Assembly (NCBI GenBank): GCA_947177685.1
Contig: CAMWVE010000014.1
Span: 1-59,433 of the forward strand
DNA: 59,433 nt
Reading direction: 5' to 3'
Source: an uncultured Porphyromonadaceae bacterium
Lineage (GTDB): Bacteria; Bacteroidota; Bacteroidia; Bacteroidales; Muribaculaceae
The notes beneath the pieces are model-generated. The model ran no database searches. It was not told the origin of the DNA and saw nothing but the letters and a program-made list of their open reading frames with translations. This document shows positions 39,641 to 49,248 of the stretch, in pieces (position 1 is the stretch's first letter; each line of letters opens with the position of its first letter). The position numbers and the translations under genes are program-made.

Positions 39641-41290
39641 ATGAAACATCTGACAACAGCAATTGCTGAAACCATACGAAAAAACTGGACACACCCGGCG
39701 CTCTCGGACAGCGACGGCTCCACATGGACCTACGCGGATCTGGCTGACCGCATAGCACGGCTGCACATTCTTTTTGAACAGACCGGAGTGCGCCCGGGCG
39801 ACCATATCGCCCTCTGCGGCAAGAACTCGATGGAGTGGGCAGGTGCCTTTCTCGCCACTATCACCTACGGCGCGGTGGCAGTGCCGTTGCTTCATGATTT
39901 TCAGGTAGAGAATATCCACCACCTCGTGACGCACTCCGAGGCGGTCATTCTCTTTGCCGAGTCACGCATCTGGAAAAAACTCTCCACTGCCGAGATGCCG
40001 GCGTTGAAAGGCGCCGTGGCTCTGGAGAACTACACCGCACTTTACTCCGCTCCCGGCTTCGGGCTGACCGACACAGTGGAGCATCTTAACGAGGAGTTCG
40101 GCAAGAAATATCCGTCGGGCTACACGGCTGATGACGTGCGCTATTTCACTCCTGCCGACACCTCTGATGTGGCTGTCATCAACTACACCTCCGGTTCGAC
40201 AGGCTTCTCGAAGGGAGTCATGGTGTCATACCGCGCCCTGATGAGCAACCTGCAGTTCGCTCTTGACAACATACCCTATCTCTACCCCGACGACGGTACC
40301 GTTTCGATGCTGCCTATGGCTCACATGTTCGGGCTGGCGATAGAGCTGATGTTCCCCCTGCTCAAAGGGTGTCACATTCATTTTCTGGCGCGTGTGCCTG
40401 CCCCTTCGGTAGTGCTGAAGGTGTTTGCACAGGTGCGTCCGAAGCTCATCATAGCCGTGCCGCTTATCATTGAGAAGATTGTGCGCGGCAAGGTGTTCCC
40501 CGAGCTTCAGAAACAGCCGGTGAAAACATTGGTGAAGATTCCCGGAATACGCGGAATCATCTATCGCAAGATACGCAAGTCGCTACTCGAAGCGTTCGGC
40601 GGCGAACTGCAACAATTGGTGGTGGGCGGTGCAGCCATGAGCCGCGACATAGAGGATTTCCTGCGCAAGATAGGATTCCCCTACACGGTCGGCTACGGCA
40701 TGACCGAGTGCGCTCCGCTGATCTGCTACTCGCCTTGGGACATCAACCGCAAAGGCTCATGCGGCAGGGTTGTTGACCGCATGGAACTCAGGATTGACTC
40801 GCCCGACCCGGTCAATGTGCCCGGCGAACTGTGGGTGCGTGGCGACAATGTCATGAACGGCTACTACCGCAATCCCGACGATACCGCTGCCGTAATGCGC
40901 GACGGCTGGATGAACACCGGCGACGTTTGCCAGCTCGATGCTGACGGCTTCCTCTATATCCGCGGGCGCAACAAAACCATGATTTTAGGTCCTTCCGGAC
41001 AGAACATCTATCCCGAAGAAATCGAAACCCGCATAGCGGCGAACCCGCTTGTGATGGAGTCAGTGGTGGTGGAACGTGGCGGCAAGCTCGTGGCACTGAT
41101 TCATCCCGATTACGAAAAAGGGAAGCTGCAGAACCTCACCACCGCTCAGGTCGACGAGATTATCCGTTCAATCCCTGCCGAGGTGAATCCGCGCCTCGCA
41201 CCCTACGAACGTATTTCCGAAGTTGAAATACGCGACACTGAGTTTGAAAAGACTCCGAAACGTTCCATCAAGCGTTTCCTCTATAAGTAA
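39641..41290 (+). CDS. AMP-binding (acyl-CoA ligase-like) enzyme
   Basis: 549 residues from the ATG at 39641 (an in-frame TTG two codons upstream is not preferred). It has the ANL-superfamily motifs: phosphate loop INYTSGSTGFSKGVMVSY at about residues 183-200, VGYGMTECAPLICYSP (A5), GELWVRGDNVMNGYY, GWMNTGDVCQLDADGFLYIRGR (A7/A8 hinge) and a C-terminal KRFLYK with the family lysine region KTPKRSIKR. It probably activates a fatty acid as acyl-AMP and then acyl-CoA or acyl-ACP in the cytoplasm; the length fits long-chain acyl-CoA synthetases. It lies 88 bases upstream of tamB and may share transcription, although a link between acyl activation and outer-membrane assembly is only suggested by position. 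Confidence 0.88.
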   Translation: MKHLTTAIAETIRKNWTHPALSDSDGSTWTYADLADRIARLHILFEQTGVRPGDHIALCGKNSMEWAGAFLATITYGAVAVPLLHDFQVENIHHLVTHSEAVILFAESRIWKKLSTAEMPALKGAVALENYTALYSAPGFGLTDTVEHLNEEFGKKYPSGYTADDVRYFTPADTSDVAVINYTSGSTGFSKGVMVSYRALMSNLQFALDNIPYLYPDDGTVSMLPMAHMFGLAIELMFPLLKGCHIHFLARVPAPSVVLKVFAQVRPKLIIAVPLIIEKIVRGKVFPELQKQPVKTLVKIPGIRGIIYRKIRKSLLEAFGGELQQLVVGGAAMSRDIEDFLRKIGFPYTVGYGMTECAPLICYSPWDINRKGSCGRVVDRMELRIDSPDPVNVPGELWVRGDNVMNGYYRNPDDTAAVMRDGWMNTGDVCQLDADGFLYIRGRNKTMILGPSGQNIYPEEIETRIAANPLVMESVVVERGGKLVALIHPDYEKGKLQNLTTAQVDEIIRSIPAEVNPRLAPYERISEVEIRDTEFEKTPKRSIKRFLYK

Positions 41291-41378
41291 TGTGCTGATA
41301 CAGCAAAAAAATCGCGCCGGACTGAAACAAAATCAACATAATGGCGTTTAACTTATAAATTCATCACTTAAGCTTTAC

Positions 41379-44300
41379 ATGGAGGAGAAACCTGTTAAGA
41401 AAAACAGTAAGTTCAAGAAGATTACAGTCAGAATCTTAGGCACGTTGTTCGCCTTGATCATTCTGGCTGTGGCTTCGCTGTATCTGCCTTTTGTTCAGGA
41501 CTATGCCGTTGACACCGCACTTGACAAGGTTAACTCCGGAGGCGACATGACAATCAGCGTGGATCGCGTGCGCCTCACATTCCCGTTGAACCTGCGGGTC
41601 GATAACCTGACAATCCGGCAGCAGACAGACACCATGCTCACTGCCCGGAAAATCCGCGGCGCGATCAGCGTTCTGCCGCTGTTGCGCGGACGTGTGGGCA
41701 TCGATGACCTTGAGGTGGATTCGCTTGTCTACGCCATGGGAAACCCTGACTCTGTGATGCAGATGTCGGCACAGGTGAGCCTGTTCCGACTTTCCGACTC
41801 CTCGGTGCGCCTGTCCGACATGGACATCGACCTTGGCGAGGCGCTCCTTGACGGTGGCGACATGGAACTGAACATGAAGCGCGACACTACGGCGGTTACC
41901 GCCCCTGACAGCGTGGCTCCCCCTATGAAAATGAACATTCTGGCTCACTCCATAGTGCTGCGCAACGTCAACTACCGGATGACTATGGAGGGGCTGATCG
42001 ACTCGCTCGACGTCACCTTGCACTCGGCAGCCTTGCGCGAAGGAAAAATAGGAATGGAAACGCAATCCATTGAGGTGCAGGAGGTTGAACTTGACAGCAT
42101 TGTAGCGGCATATTATACCCCGGCTGTACTTACTCCGTCGCAGTCGACCGATTCCGTGGCATCGCTGCCGTGGACGGTGCAGGTTCACAACATCAGCCTG
42201 CGCAATTCAAATGCTCTCTATGCCACATCCGGCGCAGTGCCATTGCCCGGATTCGACCCCTCGTACATTCAGGTAAGTGACATAAACCTGCAGGTTGACT
42301 CGCTCTATAACCGCGGAACATCAGTGGCGGTGCCGCTGCAGAACCTTGAAGCTACTGAACGCTGCGGCGTGAAGCTGCGTGCCCGCGGCAGATTCGCAAT
42401 GGATTCGGTGGCTATGCATGCCGACAGTTTCAACATCACAACCGGATTCTCCACCATCAATCTGAATGCCATGATGGGAGTCGGTGACTTCGCCACTGAC
42501 CCTACGCTGCCGTTGCGACTCAACGCGTCGGCACGTCTGGCGCAGGTCGACCTCATCAGCATGTTCCCCTCCATGGAGCAGATGATAACCGCCCTGCCGC
42601 AATACTCGGTTCCCGAGGCGGAGGTGGATGTCGACGGCACTGTGGGCGACCTTCATCTCAACCGCTTCCGCATAGCCGTGCCACGCCATCTGGAGCTGAC
42701 AGCTTCCGGCAACTTGCGCAACGTGATGGATTTCAATAACGTGGATGGCGACATCAAGCTCGGCGGGTCCATCAATAACATGAATTTTGTCAAGAAAACA
42801 TTCTTGCCGAAAGCGTCGCGCGACATGATCAATATCCCCAACCTCACACTGTCGGGCAACGTAAGGATGCGCCGAGGCGTGATGGACGGCAATCTGACGG
42901 CGCGCACTCCGGGCGGCAATGTGGCTCTGAAAGCACGGTGGGATAATCGTCATGAGGGTTACGACGCCACCATGGATTTCAACAGTTTCCCCATTCAGTC
43001 GATTCTGCCCACCTTAGGCGTGCGCGATCTGTCGGCAAATGCCACAGTGAGCGGCAACGGATATGACCCGTTCGCGAAGTCGACTACCATAAAGGCTTCC
43101 ATTGACCTTGACAGCGTCACCTACAACAATGTGGTCTACAGGAATATAGTCGCCGACGCCACTCTCCACGACGGGCTTGCCGACCTGACGCTGACATCGG
43201 ATAACCGCGATGCTGACTTCACCCTGTCAGTCAACGGCAACATCGCTCCTACGCCCTACGATTTCGATCTTCACGGCGAAATCCGCAACATCAACCTGCA
43301 GGCGCTCGGAATGGCTCCCAACCGCTCGTTCTTCAACGGTACCATAGCCGGCACAGGCTCGTTTGACCCCGATGGCAATATCATTGATGCCGCGTTGACA
43401 GTGCCGAGGTTAAGGTTCGTGTCAGATCCTACACTGGACCTCACCACCACCGACATCAATCTGTCGTTACATGCCGATGACTCGCTCACCCGTGCCGAAC
43501 TTGTGAACCGCGACCTGAAGCTGACATTTGAGTCACCCTCATCGCTCGACTCCCTGAGCACCCGCTTTTCGGCTGCCATCGACAGCCTCAGCATGCAGAT
43601 GGGGCGTTTCGACATCCGCGTCAATGACATCAGTGATGCCCTGCCTCCTTTCACGCTCGATCTCACCGCGGGAAACAACAACTCCATCAACGACTACCTG
43701 CGCCTGTCGGGCAAAGGTGTGAAAAAGATTGCCATGACGGCATCGAACGACTCCACCCTGCATCTGAACGGCATTATCAACCACTTCACGGCTCCAAACA
43801 TGGTTATTGACACCATCTCGTTGAACCTCAGGCAGATGGGTAAATATCTGGTGCTCGAGGCAAAGATGGATAACGCACCCGGCACCATGGATAATTTCGC
43901 ACATGTGGTGGTTCACGGATTCGTTGCCGGCAGCAAGGCAGGTCTGTTCTGCCGCCAGTCGAACCTGCAGGGCGAGATGGGATACCGCATAGGTCTGATG
44001 ACCCAGTATCAGGACTCCATAATCCGACTCAACCTTATCCCCTACGACCCTGTCATAGCATACAAAAAGTGGACCGTAAATCAGGACAATTTCATATCAC
44101 TGAATCTGGCAAAACGTCATCTTGACGCTGACCTTGTGATGAAAAACGACGAGTCATCGCTGCATCTCTACACCGAGCATAACGACAGCATAGAGGGTCA
44201 GGAAGATATAGTGCTCAACATCAGCGATATAAAGATTGCCGACTGGATTGCGCTCAATCCGTTCGCACCGAAAATCAAGGGTGACCTCTCGGCGAACCTC

Positions 44301-46142
44301 CGCTTGCGTGAGAACCACGATGAGAAAGGAATCTCAGGCGACGGCACCGTGAAGCTTCAGAACTTCATTTACGGAAAGCAGCGGGTAGGTGACTTCGACC
44401 TCGACCTCGACGTGACCACCAACACACGCGGCGCCCTCGCAGCGCATGCGTCGCTGAGCGTGGATTCTGCCAAGGTGCTTATCCTCTCAGGTGTGATGAA
44501 TGACACTGTCAGCAAAACTCCGGTGCGCATCGACCTTGAGCTTGACCGCTTCCCGCTAAAAACCGTGAACCCGTTCCTGCCACCCCGCACGGCAACCCTC
44601 TCAGGCTCCCTCTCAGGCATGATGGACGTGACCGGTTCGCTGACCCAGCCGCTGCTCAACGGCTACTTGGAATTTGATTCGGCTCAGGCTCGCGTCACCA
44701 TGTTGGGCTCTGACTTCAAGTTCGCCCCCACCACCATTCCTGTTGACAGCAACATGGTCAGCCTGAATAATTTCGCTATCACGGCATGCAACAAGAACCC
44801 GCTGACAATCAACGGATATGTCAACCTGCGCGACCTGATGAACCCGTCGCTCGCCCTTGACTTGAAAGCTGACAACATGCAGATTGTCAACTCCGACCGT
44901 CCGCGTGGCGCCGACATCTACGGCAAAGGTTTCGTTGACCTCGATGCCTCGGTGAAGGGTGATATGTCAGTTCTCGACATCGATGCCGCACTTCGGATTC
45001 TCAGCGCCACCAACATAACATACGTCATGGCAGGCGCCGAGTCAGCCATCACGTCGCACTCAACCGGCAATATGGTCAAGTTCGTCAACTTCGCCGATAC
45101 CACTCAGGTTATCGATGCCGACTCGCTCTCTGCCGGAGCCATGAGCATGAACCTGAATGCCACGCTGATAATGGAGCCGGGCACAGACATCAACGTTGAC
45201 CTGTCGACCGACGGCAAGAACAAGGTGTCGCTCAAGGGTAACGCCAACCTGAACTACACCATGGACGCCATGGGAGCTGACCGCCTTGTGGGTCGATATA
45301 ACATCACCGGCGGTTTCGCACGCTACACACCTCCGTTCATGTCAGAAAAGCACTTCGCGTTTCAGGACGGAGGCTATGTAAGCTTCAACGGAAACATGAT
45401 GAACCCGCAGCTGAATATCCGCGCGATCGACGACATCAAAGCCAACGTCACTCAGGAAGGTCAGAACTCGCGTCTTGTCGACTTCCTTGTGATTCTGACC
45501 GTCAGAGGTTCTCTGGAGCAGATGGATATCAACTTCGACCTCGCCACCGAACAGGATATAACCATCTCCAACGAGCTGCAGTCCATGTCAGCCGAGCAGC
45601 GCGCTTCACAAGCCATGAACCTGCTTCTGTACAACATCTACACCGGACCCGGCACACGCGGCAACGCCAACATTGGCGGCAACACCCTCTACTCCTTCCT
45701 TGAGTCGCAGATCAACTCATGGGCAGCGAACAACATCAAGGGTGTGGACCTGTCGTTCGGCATAAATCAGTATGACAAAACCATCAATGGAAATACGTCT
45801 ACCACAACAAGTTACAGCTACAAAGTGTCAAAGAGCCTGTTCGATGACCGCTTCAAGATTGTTGTGGGCGGAAACTACTCGAACGATGCCGAAAGCGATG
45901 CCGAACTCGCAGAGTCGCTGATCAATGACGTTTCGTTTGAATATTACATAAACCGCAACGGCACCATGATACTGCGAATTTTCCGTCACAACGATTTCGA
46001 GAGTATTCTGGAGGGCGAGGTTACGGAAACCGGTGTGGGCTTTGTCTACAAACGGAAACTGCGCCGTCTGGGTGACCTTTTCAGACGCTATCGTCGCAAT
46101 CAGACCACCATCATACCCCAAGAGGGTAAACCCATTAACTGA
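41379..46142 (+). CDS. tamB: TamB-family translocation/assembly (AsmA-like) protein
   Basis: 1587 residues. An N-terminal signal anchor (about 12-33, ILGTLFALIILAVASLYLPF) is followed by an AsmA-like opening (ALDKVNSGGDMTISVDRVRL, FPLNLRVDNLTI). A very long run of beta-repeats with alternating 'v.g.l...' strands forms the predicted hydrophobic groove. The last 350 residues are the DUF490/TamB domain (LVGRYNITGGFARYTPPF, DGGYVSFNGNMMNPQLNIRA, ELQSMSAEQRASQAMNLLL, LFDDRFKIVVGGNY). TamB-type proteins bridge the inner and outer membranes and work with TamA/TamL, or carry phospholipid. It ends 9 bases before the TamL gene, the usual pairing in Bacteroidota. Confidence 0.92.
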   Translation: MEEKPVKKNSKFKKITVRILGTLFALIILAVASLYLPFVQDYAVDTALDKVNSGGDMTISVDRVRLTFPLNLRVDNLTIRQQTDTMLTARKIRGAISVLPLLRGRVGIDDLEVDSLVYAMGNPDSVMQMSAQVSLFRLSDSSVRLSDMDIDLGEALLDGGDMELNMKRDTTAVTAPDSVAPPMKMNILAHSIVLRNVNYRMTMEGLIDSLDVTLHSAALREGKIGMETQSIEVQEVELDSIVAAYYTPAVLTPSQSTDSVASLPWTVQVHNISLRNSNALYATSGAVPLPGFDPSYIQVSDINLQVDSLYNRGTSVAVPLQNLEATERCGVKLRARGRFAMDSVAMHADSFNITTGFSTINLNAMMGVGDFATDPTLPLRLNASARLAQVDLISMFPSMEQMITALPQYSVPEAEVDVDGTVGDLHLNRFRIAVPRHLELTASGNLRNVMDFNNVDGDIKLGGSINNMNFVKKTFLPKASRDMINIPNLTLSGNVRMRRGVMDGNLTARTPGGNVALKARWDNRHEGYDATMDFNSFPIQSILPTLGVRDLSANATVSGNGYDPFAKSTTIKASIDLDSVTYNNVVYRNIVADATLHDGLADLTLTSDNRDADFTLSVNGNIAPTPYDFDLHGEIRNINLQALGMAPNRSFFNGTIAGTGSFDPDGNIIDAALTVPRLRFVSDPTLDLTTTDINLSLHADDSLTRAELVNRDLKLTFESPSSLDSLSTRFSAAIDSLSMQMGRFDIRVNDISDALPPFTLDLTAGNNNSINDYLRLSGKGVKKIAMTASNDSTLHLNGIINHFTAPNMVIDTISLNLRQMGKYLVLEAKMDNAPGTMDNFAHVVVHGFVAGSKAGLFCRQSNLQGEMGYRIGLMTQYQDSIIRLNLIPYDPVIAYKKWTVNQDNFISLNLAKRHLDADLVMKNDESSLHLYTEHNDSIEGQEDIVLNISDIKIADWIALNPFAPKIKGDLSANLRLRENHDEKGISGDGTVKLQNFIYGKQRVGDFDLDLDVTTNTRGALAAHASLSVDSAKVLILSGVMNDTVSKTPVRIDLELDRFPLKTVNPFLPPRTATLSGSLSGMMDVTGSLTQPLLNGYLEFDSAQARVTMLGSDFKFAPTTIPVDSNMVSLNNFAITACNKNPLTINGYVNLRDLMNPSLALDLKADNMQIVNSDRPRGADIYGKGFVDLDASVKGDMSVLDIDAALRILSATNITYVMAGAESAITSHSTGNMVKFVNFADTTQVIDADSLSAGAMSMNLNATLIMEPGTDINVDLSTDGKNKVSLKGNANLNYTMDAMGADRLVGRYNITGGFARYTPPFMSEKHFAFQDGGYVSFNGNMMNPQLNIRAIDDIKANVTQEGQNSRLVDFLVILTVRGSLEQMDINFDLATEQDITISNELQSMSAEQRASQAMNLLLYNIYTGPGTRGNANIGGNTLYSFLESQINSWAANNIKGVDLSFGINQYDKTINGNTSTTTSYSYKVSKSLFDDRFKIVVGGNYSNDAESDAELAESLINDVSFEYYINRNGTMILRIFRHNDFESILEGEVTETGVGFVYKRKLRRLGDLFRRYRRNQTTIIPQEGKPIN

Positions 46143-46151
46143 CAATTGTTT

Positions 46152-48440
46152 ATGAAGCATATATCACTTATATTCACTCTTGCTTTGCTGTTGTTGCTGA
46201 CTGCCTGCTCCACCACGCGGCGAGTGCCGTCGGACGAGGTGCTCTACACCGGTCTGCAGGGAGTCAAATACAACCCCGACGGCGAAGGGTCGAAAAACCT
46301 GCCCGAAGGTATGACCGCAGGCATCAAGGCTGCTGTCAATGTCAAGGCTAACAAATACACATTCACCCCAAAGCTGCGTATTCCGGTGGGACTGTGGATT
46401 TACAACAATGTCAATCCTGAAGCAAAAGGTCTGAAGGGATGGATCTACCGCAAGTTTGCCTCGGAGCCGATTCTGGTCAGTGACGTGCGCCCGGAGGTGC
46501 GTGTGAAAATGATTGATGAGATTCTTGACAATAACGGCTATTTCAGGGGCTACTCCAACTACACCCTCAATCAGGGGAAAAACAAGAAAAAAGGATCATT
46601 GAGCTATACGGTGGTCACCGGTCCTGCCTACACTCTGGACTCTATCAGCCTTCTTCCTGACACCTGTCATCTCTGTCACCTGATTGACTCCGTTGCATCG
46701 GCTGACAAATATCTGCGCACAGGCAGCCGCTACTGCACCGACTCGCTCTCGGTGGTGCGCAATCGCATTGCCAACGCTCTGCGTAACCGCGGATACTACT
46801 ATTTCCGCCCGGATTATATTGAATATCTGGCTGACAGCATACAGGATCCGCAGCACATAGCCCTGCGGTTGACATTGGCTGAAAACACTCCGGCAACAGC
46901 CCGAAAACGGTGGAAAACAGGAAATGTGACAATTTATGCTTTCCGCCCCGACGGCGGTGGTACCCCCGACACCATACCCACCTCGCGCGGCACCATCATC
47001 CAGATGCAGCCTTCGCGACTTCGCCATGAAATTATACCTGAATGTGTGATATTCCGCCGCGGACGTTATCTTTCGGCTCGGTCCATGGATGTGACACAGA
47101 CACGACTGTCACGTCTGGGCATCTTCAACGCCATCTCCATCGACGTAGCGCCTGACACTCTTGCCGAGGACCCTACGCTTAATGTGGCAGTGTCATGCAC
47201 GTTCGATATTCCGTTGGAGGCGAGCATCGAGGTCAACGCTACATCGAAATCGAACTCCTACATTGGTCCGGGTGTCACCTTCAATGTCACTAACCGTAAC
47301 CTTTTCGGGGGCGGCGAGCAGCTGAATGTGGCGCTGACCGGCTCCTACGAGTGGCAGACGGGTACTTCGGGCGGCAAACACTCATCGGTGTTCAACTCCT
47401 ATGAAATCGGACTGAACAGTTCGCTGGCGTTTCCCCGGTTGATTGCCCCTCGGTTCATACCACGTCGAAACCGCAATCTCAACTGGACCCGTTTCGCACT
47501 GGGTGCCGACCTGCTCAACCGTCCGCACTATTTCAAACTTGCCAAATTCAACGCCTCGGTGAACTACGACTGGTCGCCATCGCGTTACAGCACAGCCACG
47601 TTCACACCGTTCAAGTTGACTTACACTAAGCTGATGCACACCACGCCGGAATTCGACTCCATCACTGATGCCAACCGTGCCATAGCTCTCTCGTTCCGCT
47701 CGCAATATATCCCCTCGCTGGGCTACAGCTATAATTACAACCGCAATTTCGGTCGCGACAATCAGTTCTCATGGAACTTTTCGGTGATGGAGGCAGGAAA
47801 TATTTTCTGGAGCATCTATGAACTTTGCGGCTCAAAGGGTGAGAAAAAGCTGTTCGGCACCCCATTCTCGCAATTCGTGAAAGGAACGACACAGATTGTC
47901 TACGGGCGCCGGCTCGGTGGCGAGAACTGGCTCGTCAGCCGTGCGGCTGTGGGTGTGGCGCATGCCTACGGGAACTCTTCCGAGGTGCCTTATGCCGAGC
48001 AGTTCTATGTCGGTGGTGCGAACTCGATTCGTGCCTTCACAGTGCGCTCGCTCGGTCCGGGCAGTTATCATCCGCCGGTGACGGTTCAGAACGGCTATTT
48101 CGACCAGACCGGTACGTTCAAATTTGAGTTCAACGTGGAGTACCGCTTCCCCATCATGGGTCCGGTGCATGGTGCCACTTTCATTGACACGGGTAACATC
48201 TGGCTGCTGAAAAACGATCCGTCGCGCCCCGGCGGTCAGCTCAAGGCGCATACGTTCTTCAAGGATCTGGCTGTGGGTACGGGTGCCGGTCTGCGCCTCG
48301 ACCTATCCATGATTGTGGTGCGTGCCGACCTCGGTATCGGCATCCATGCGCCGTATGACACCGGTAAACGCGGCTATTACAACATGGAGTCGTTCAAGAA
48401 GTCGCTGGCATTCCACCTCGCAATAGGTTATCCTTTCTGA
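46152..48440 (+). CDS. tamL: TamL: lipoprotein BamA/TamA-family outer-membrane protein
   Basis: 762 residues from the ATG at 46152 (a TTG two codons upstream is rejected). The signal peptide is MKHISLIFTLALLLLLTAC, with lipidated C19 followed by STTRRVPSDEVLYTG, the opening of Bacteroidota TamL proteins. POTRA-like segments are at about 90-300 (VKMIDEILDNNGYFRGYSNY; FRRGRYLSARSMDVTQTRLSRLGIF). A C-terminal 16-stranded Omp85 barrel has FYVGGANSIRAFTVRSLGPG (the conserved GG.nSiRGf-like motif of strand 12 to loop 6 region, with Ala for Gly) and ends FHLAIGYPF with a terminal Phe. It forms the outer-membrane half of the TAM complex. The lipid anchor is the Bacteroidota-specific twist on TamA. 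Confidence 0.92.
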   Translation: MKHISLIFTLALLLLLTACSTTRRVPSDEVLYTGLQGVKYNPDGEGSKNLPEGMTAGIKAAVNVKANKYTFTPKLRIPVGLWIYNNVNPEAKGLKGWIYRKFASEPILVSDVRPEVRVKMIDEILDNNGYFRGYSNYTLNQGKNKKKGSLSYTVVTGPAYTLDSISLLPDTCHLCHLIDSVASADKYLRTGSRYCTDSLSVVRNRIANALRNRGYYYFRPDYIEYLADSIQDPQHIALRLTLAENTPATARKRWKTGNVTIYAFRPDGGGTPDTIPTSRGTIIQMQPSRLRHEIIPECVIFRRGRYLSARSMDVTQTRLSRLGIFNAISIDVAPDTLAEDPTLNVAVSCTFDIPLEASIEVNATSKSNSYIGPGVTFNVTNRNLFGGGEQLNVALTGSYEWQTGTSGGKHSSVFNSYEIGLNSSLAFPRLIAPRFIPRRNRNLNWTRFALGADLLNRPHYFKLAKFNASVNYDWSPSRYSTATFTPFKLTYTKLMHTTPEFDSITDANRAIALSFRSQYIPSLGYSYNYNRNFGRDNQFSWNFSVMEAGNIFWSIYELCGSKGEKKLFGTPFSQFVKGTTQIVYGRRLGGENWLVSRAAVGVAHAYGNSSEVPYAEQFYVGGANSIRAFTVRSLGPGSYHPPVTVQNGYFDQTGTFKFEFNVEYRFPIMGPVHGATFIDTGNIWLLKNDPSRPGGQLKAHTFFKDLAVGTGAGLRLDLSMIVVRADLGIGIHAPYDTGKRGYYNMESFKKSLAFHLAIGYPF

Positions 48441-48442
48441 TG

Positions 48443-49228
48443 TTACTTTCCGTATCCGGGATCAAAAGTCCGGTTAAGCAGATGCGCAAGTCGCAACCCT
48501 GCAGCGAGAAGCTGATTCTCAATTACCGGTGCCCATTTCGCCAATTCATTGAATGACAGGTTGGTGCCTTCAGGAGTGCTTTTGTAAATTTCATCGGCAA
48601 CCCGGATTGACTCCTGCGCCCAGTCATCGACATTCCCCCCGATGACCTGCTGCTGCGCCTGAGGCGAGAGCCGGTCGATCTGTGACTGCCACTCGGAGTA
48701 GCTCCATTTGTGAGCAGACTCCACCAAATCGGTGTCCCACACCGAATGAAGGTTCTTGTCACGACCGAAGTATTTAACTTTGATGCGGTTGCCACCGAGG
48801 TCCGAAGCATGTCCCATGTGGAGCGGCATGTGGAGGTCGCCGACAATGTGAACAAGAATTTTCATGGCAAGCTCCGATTGCTGCTTGGTGGCTTCGCCGG
48901 AGTTGAACAGTTCAAGCTGTGCCTTGATTGCGGTGACAGCATCGCCGGAAGGGTTGGCGAGTGCGGTCAGATAGGTTTCATCGGCATTGACATTCTTGTA
49001 GTGCCATGTCTTGGTGTAGGCATATTCCGGTGTGTGGCTGGCGTTGTCAAGCCAGTTAGCCCAATAGACCATGGAGCGTCCGTCGAGGATGGAGTCGACG
49101 GCGGTGCGGGTGGCGGGAGTGAGGTGTTGCTCGGCAATGAAGGCTACGGTGTCATGACCTTTCTGTCCCCAAGCCAGTGCGGTGAGCGAGCTGCAGAGGA
49201 CAGCTATGGTGAGGATGATTTTTTTCAT
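48443..49228 (-). CDS. S1/P1-type nuclease, secreted
   Basis: 261 residues with signal peptide MKKIILTIAVLCSSLTALA; cleavage after A19 leaves Trp20 as the N-terminal residue, which is a zinc ligand in this family. Other ligands visible are GQKGHDTVAFIAE (His25), SHTPEYAYTKTWHYKN (Asp/His region), IVGDLHMPLHMG (HxxGDxHxPLH) and LGGNRIKV followed by LHSVWDTDLVE. It is a three-zinc nuclease hydrolysing single-stranded nucleic acids or 3'-nucleotides in the periplasm or outside. It lies 20 bases after argF' on the same strand. Its 3' end is only 2 bases from the end of the convergent tamL gene. Confidence 0.93.
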   Translation of the reverse strand: MKKIILTIAVLCSSLTALAWGQKGHDTVAFIAEQHLTPATRTAVDSILDGRSMVYWANWLDNASHTPEYAYTKTWHYKNVNADETYLTALANPSGDAVTAIKAQLELFNSGEATKQQSELAMKILVHIVGDLHMPLHMGHASDLGGNRIKVKYFGRDKNLHSVWDTDLVESAHKWSYSEWQSQIDRLSPQAQQQVIGGNVDDWAQESIRVADEIYKSTPEGTNLSFNELAKWAPVIENQLLAAGLRLAHLLNRTFDPGYGK

Positions 49229-49248
49229 GTCGGAGGGTTGACGTTGTC

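Noticed and set aside
41436-42188. 250-codon minus-strand open frame inside tamB
   Set aside because: A shadow of the strongly coding tamB frame; the product is His/Arg-rich with no family features.
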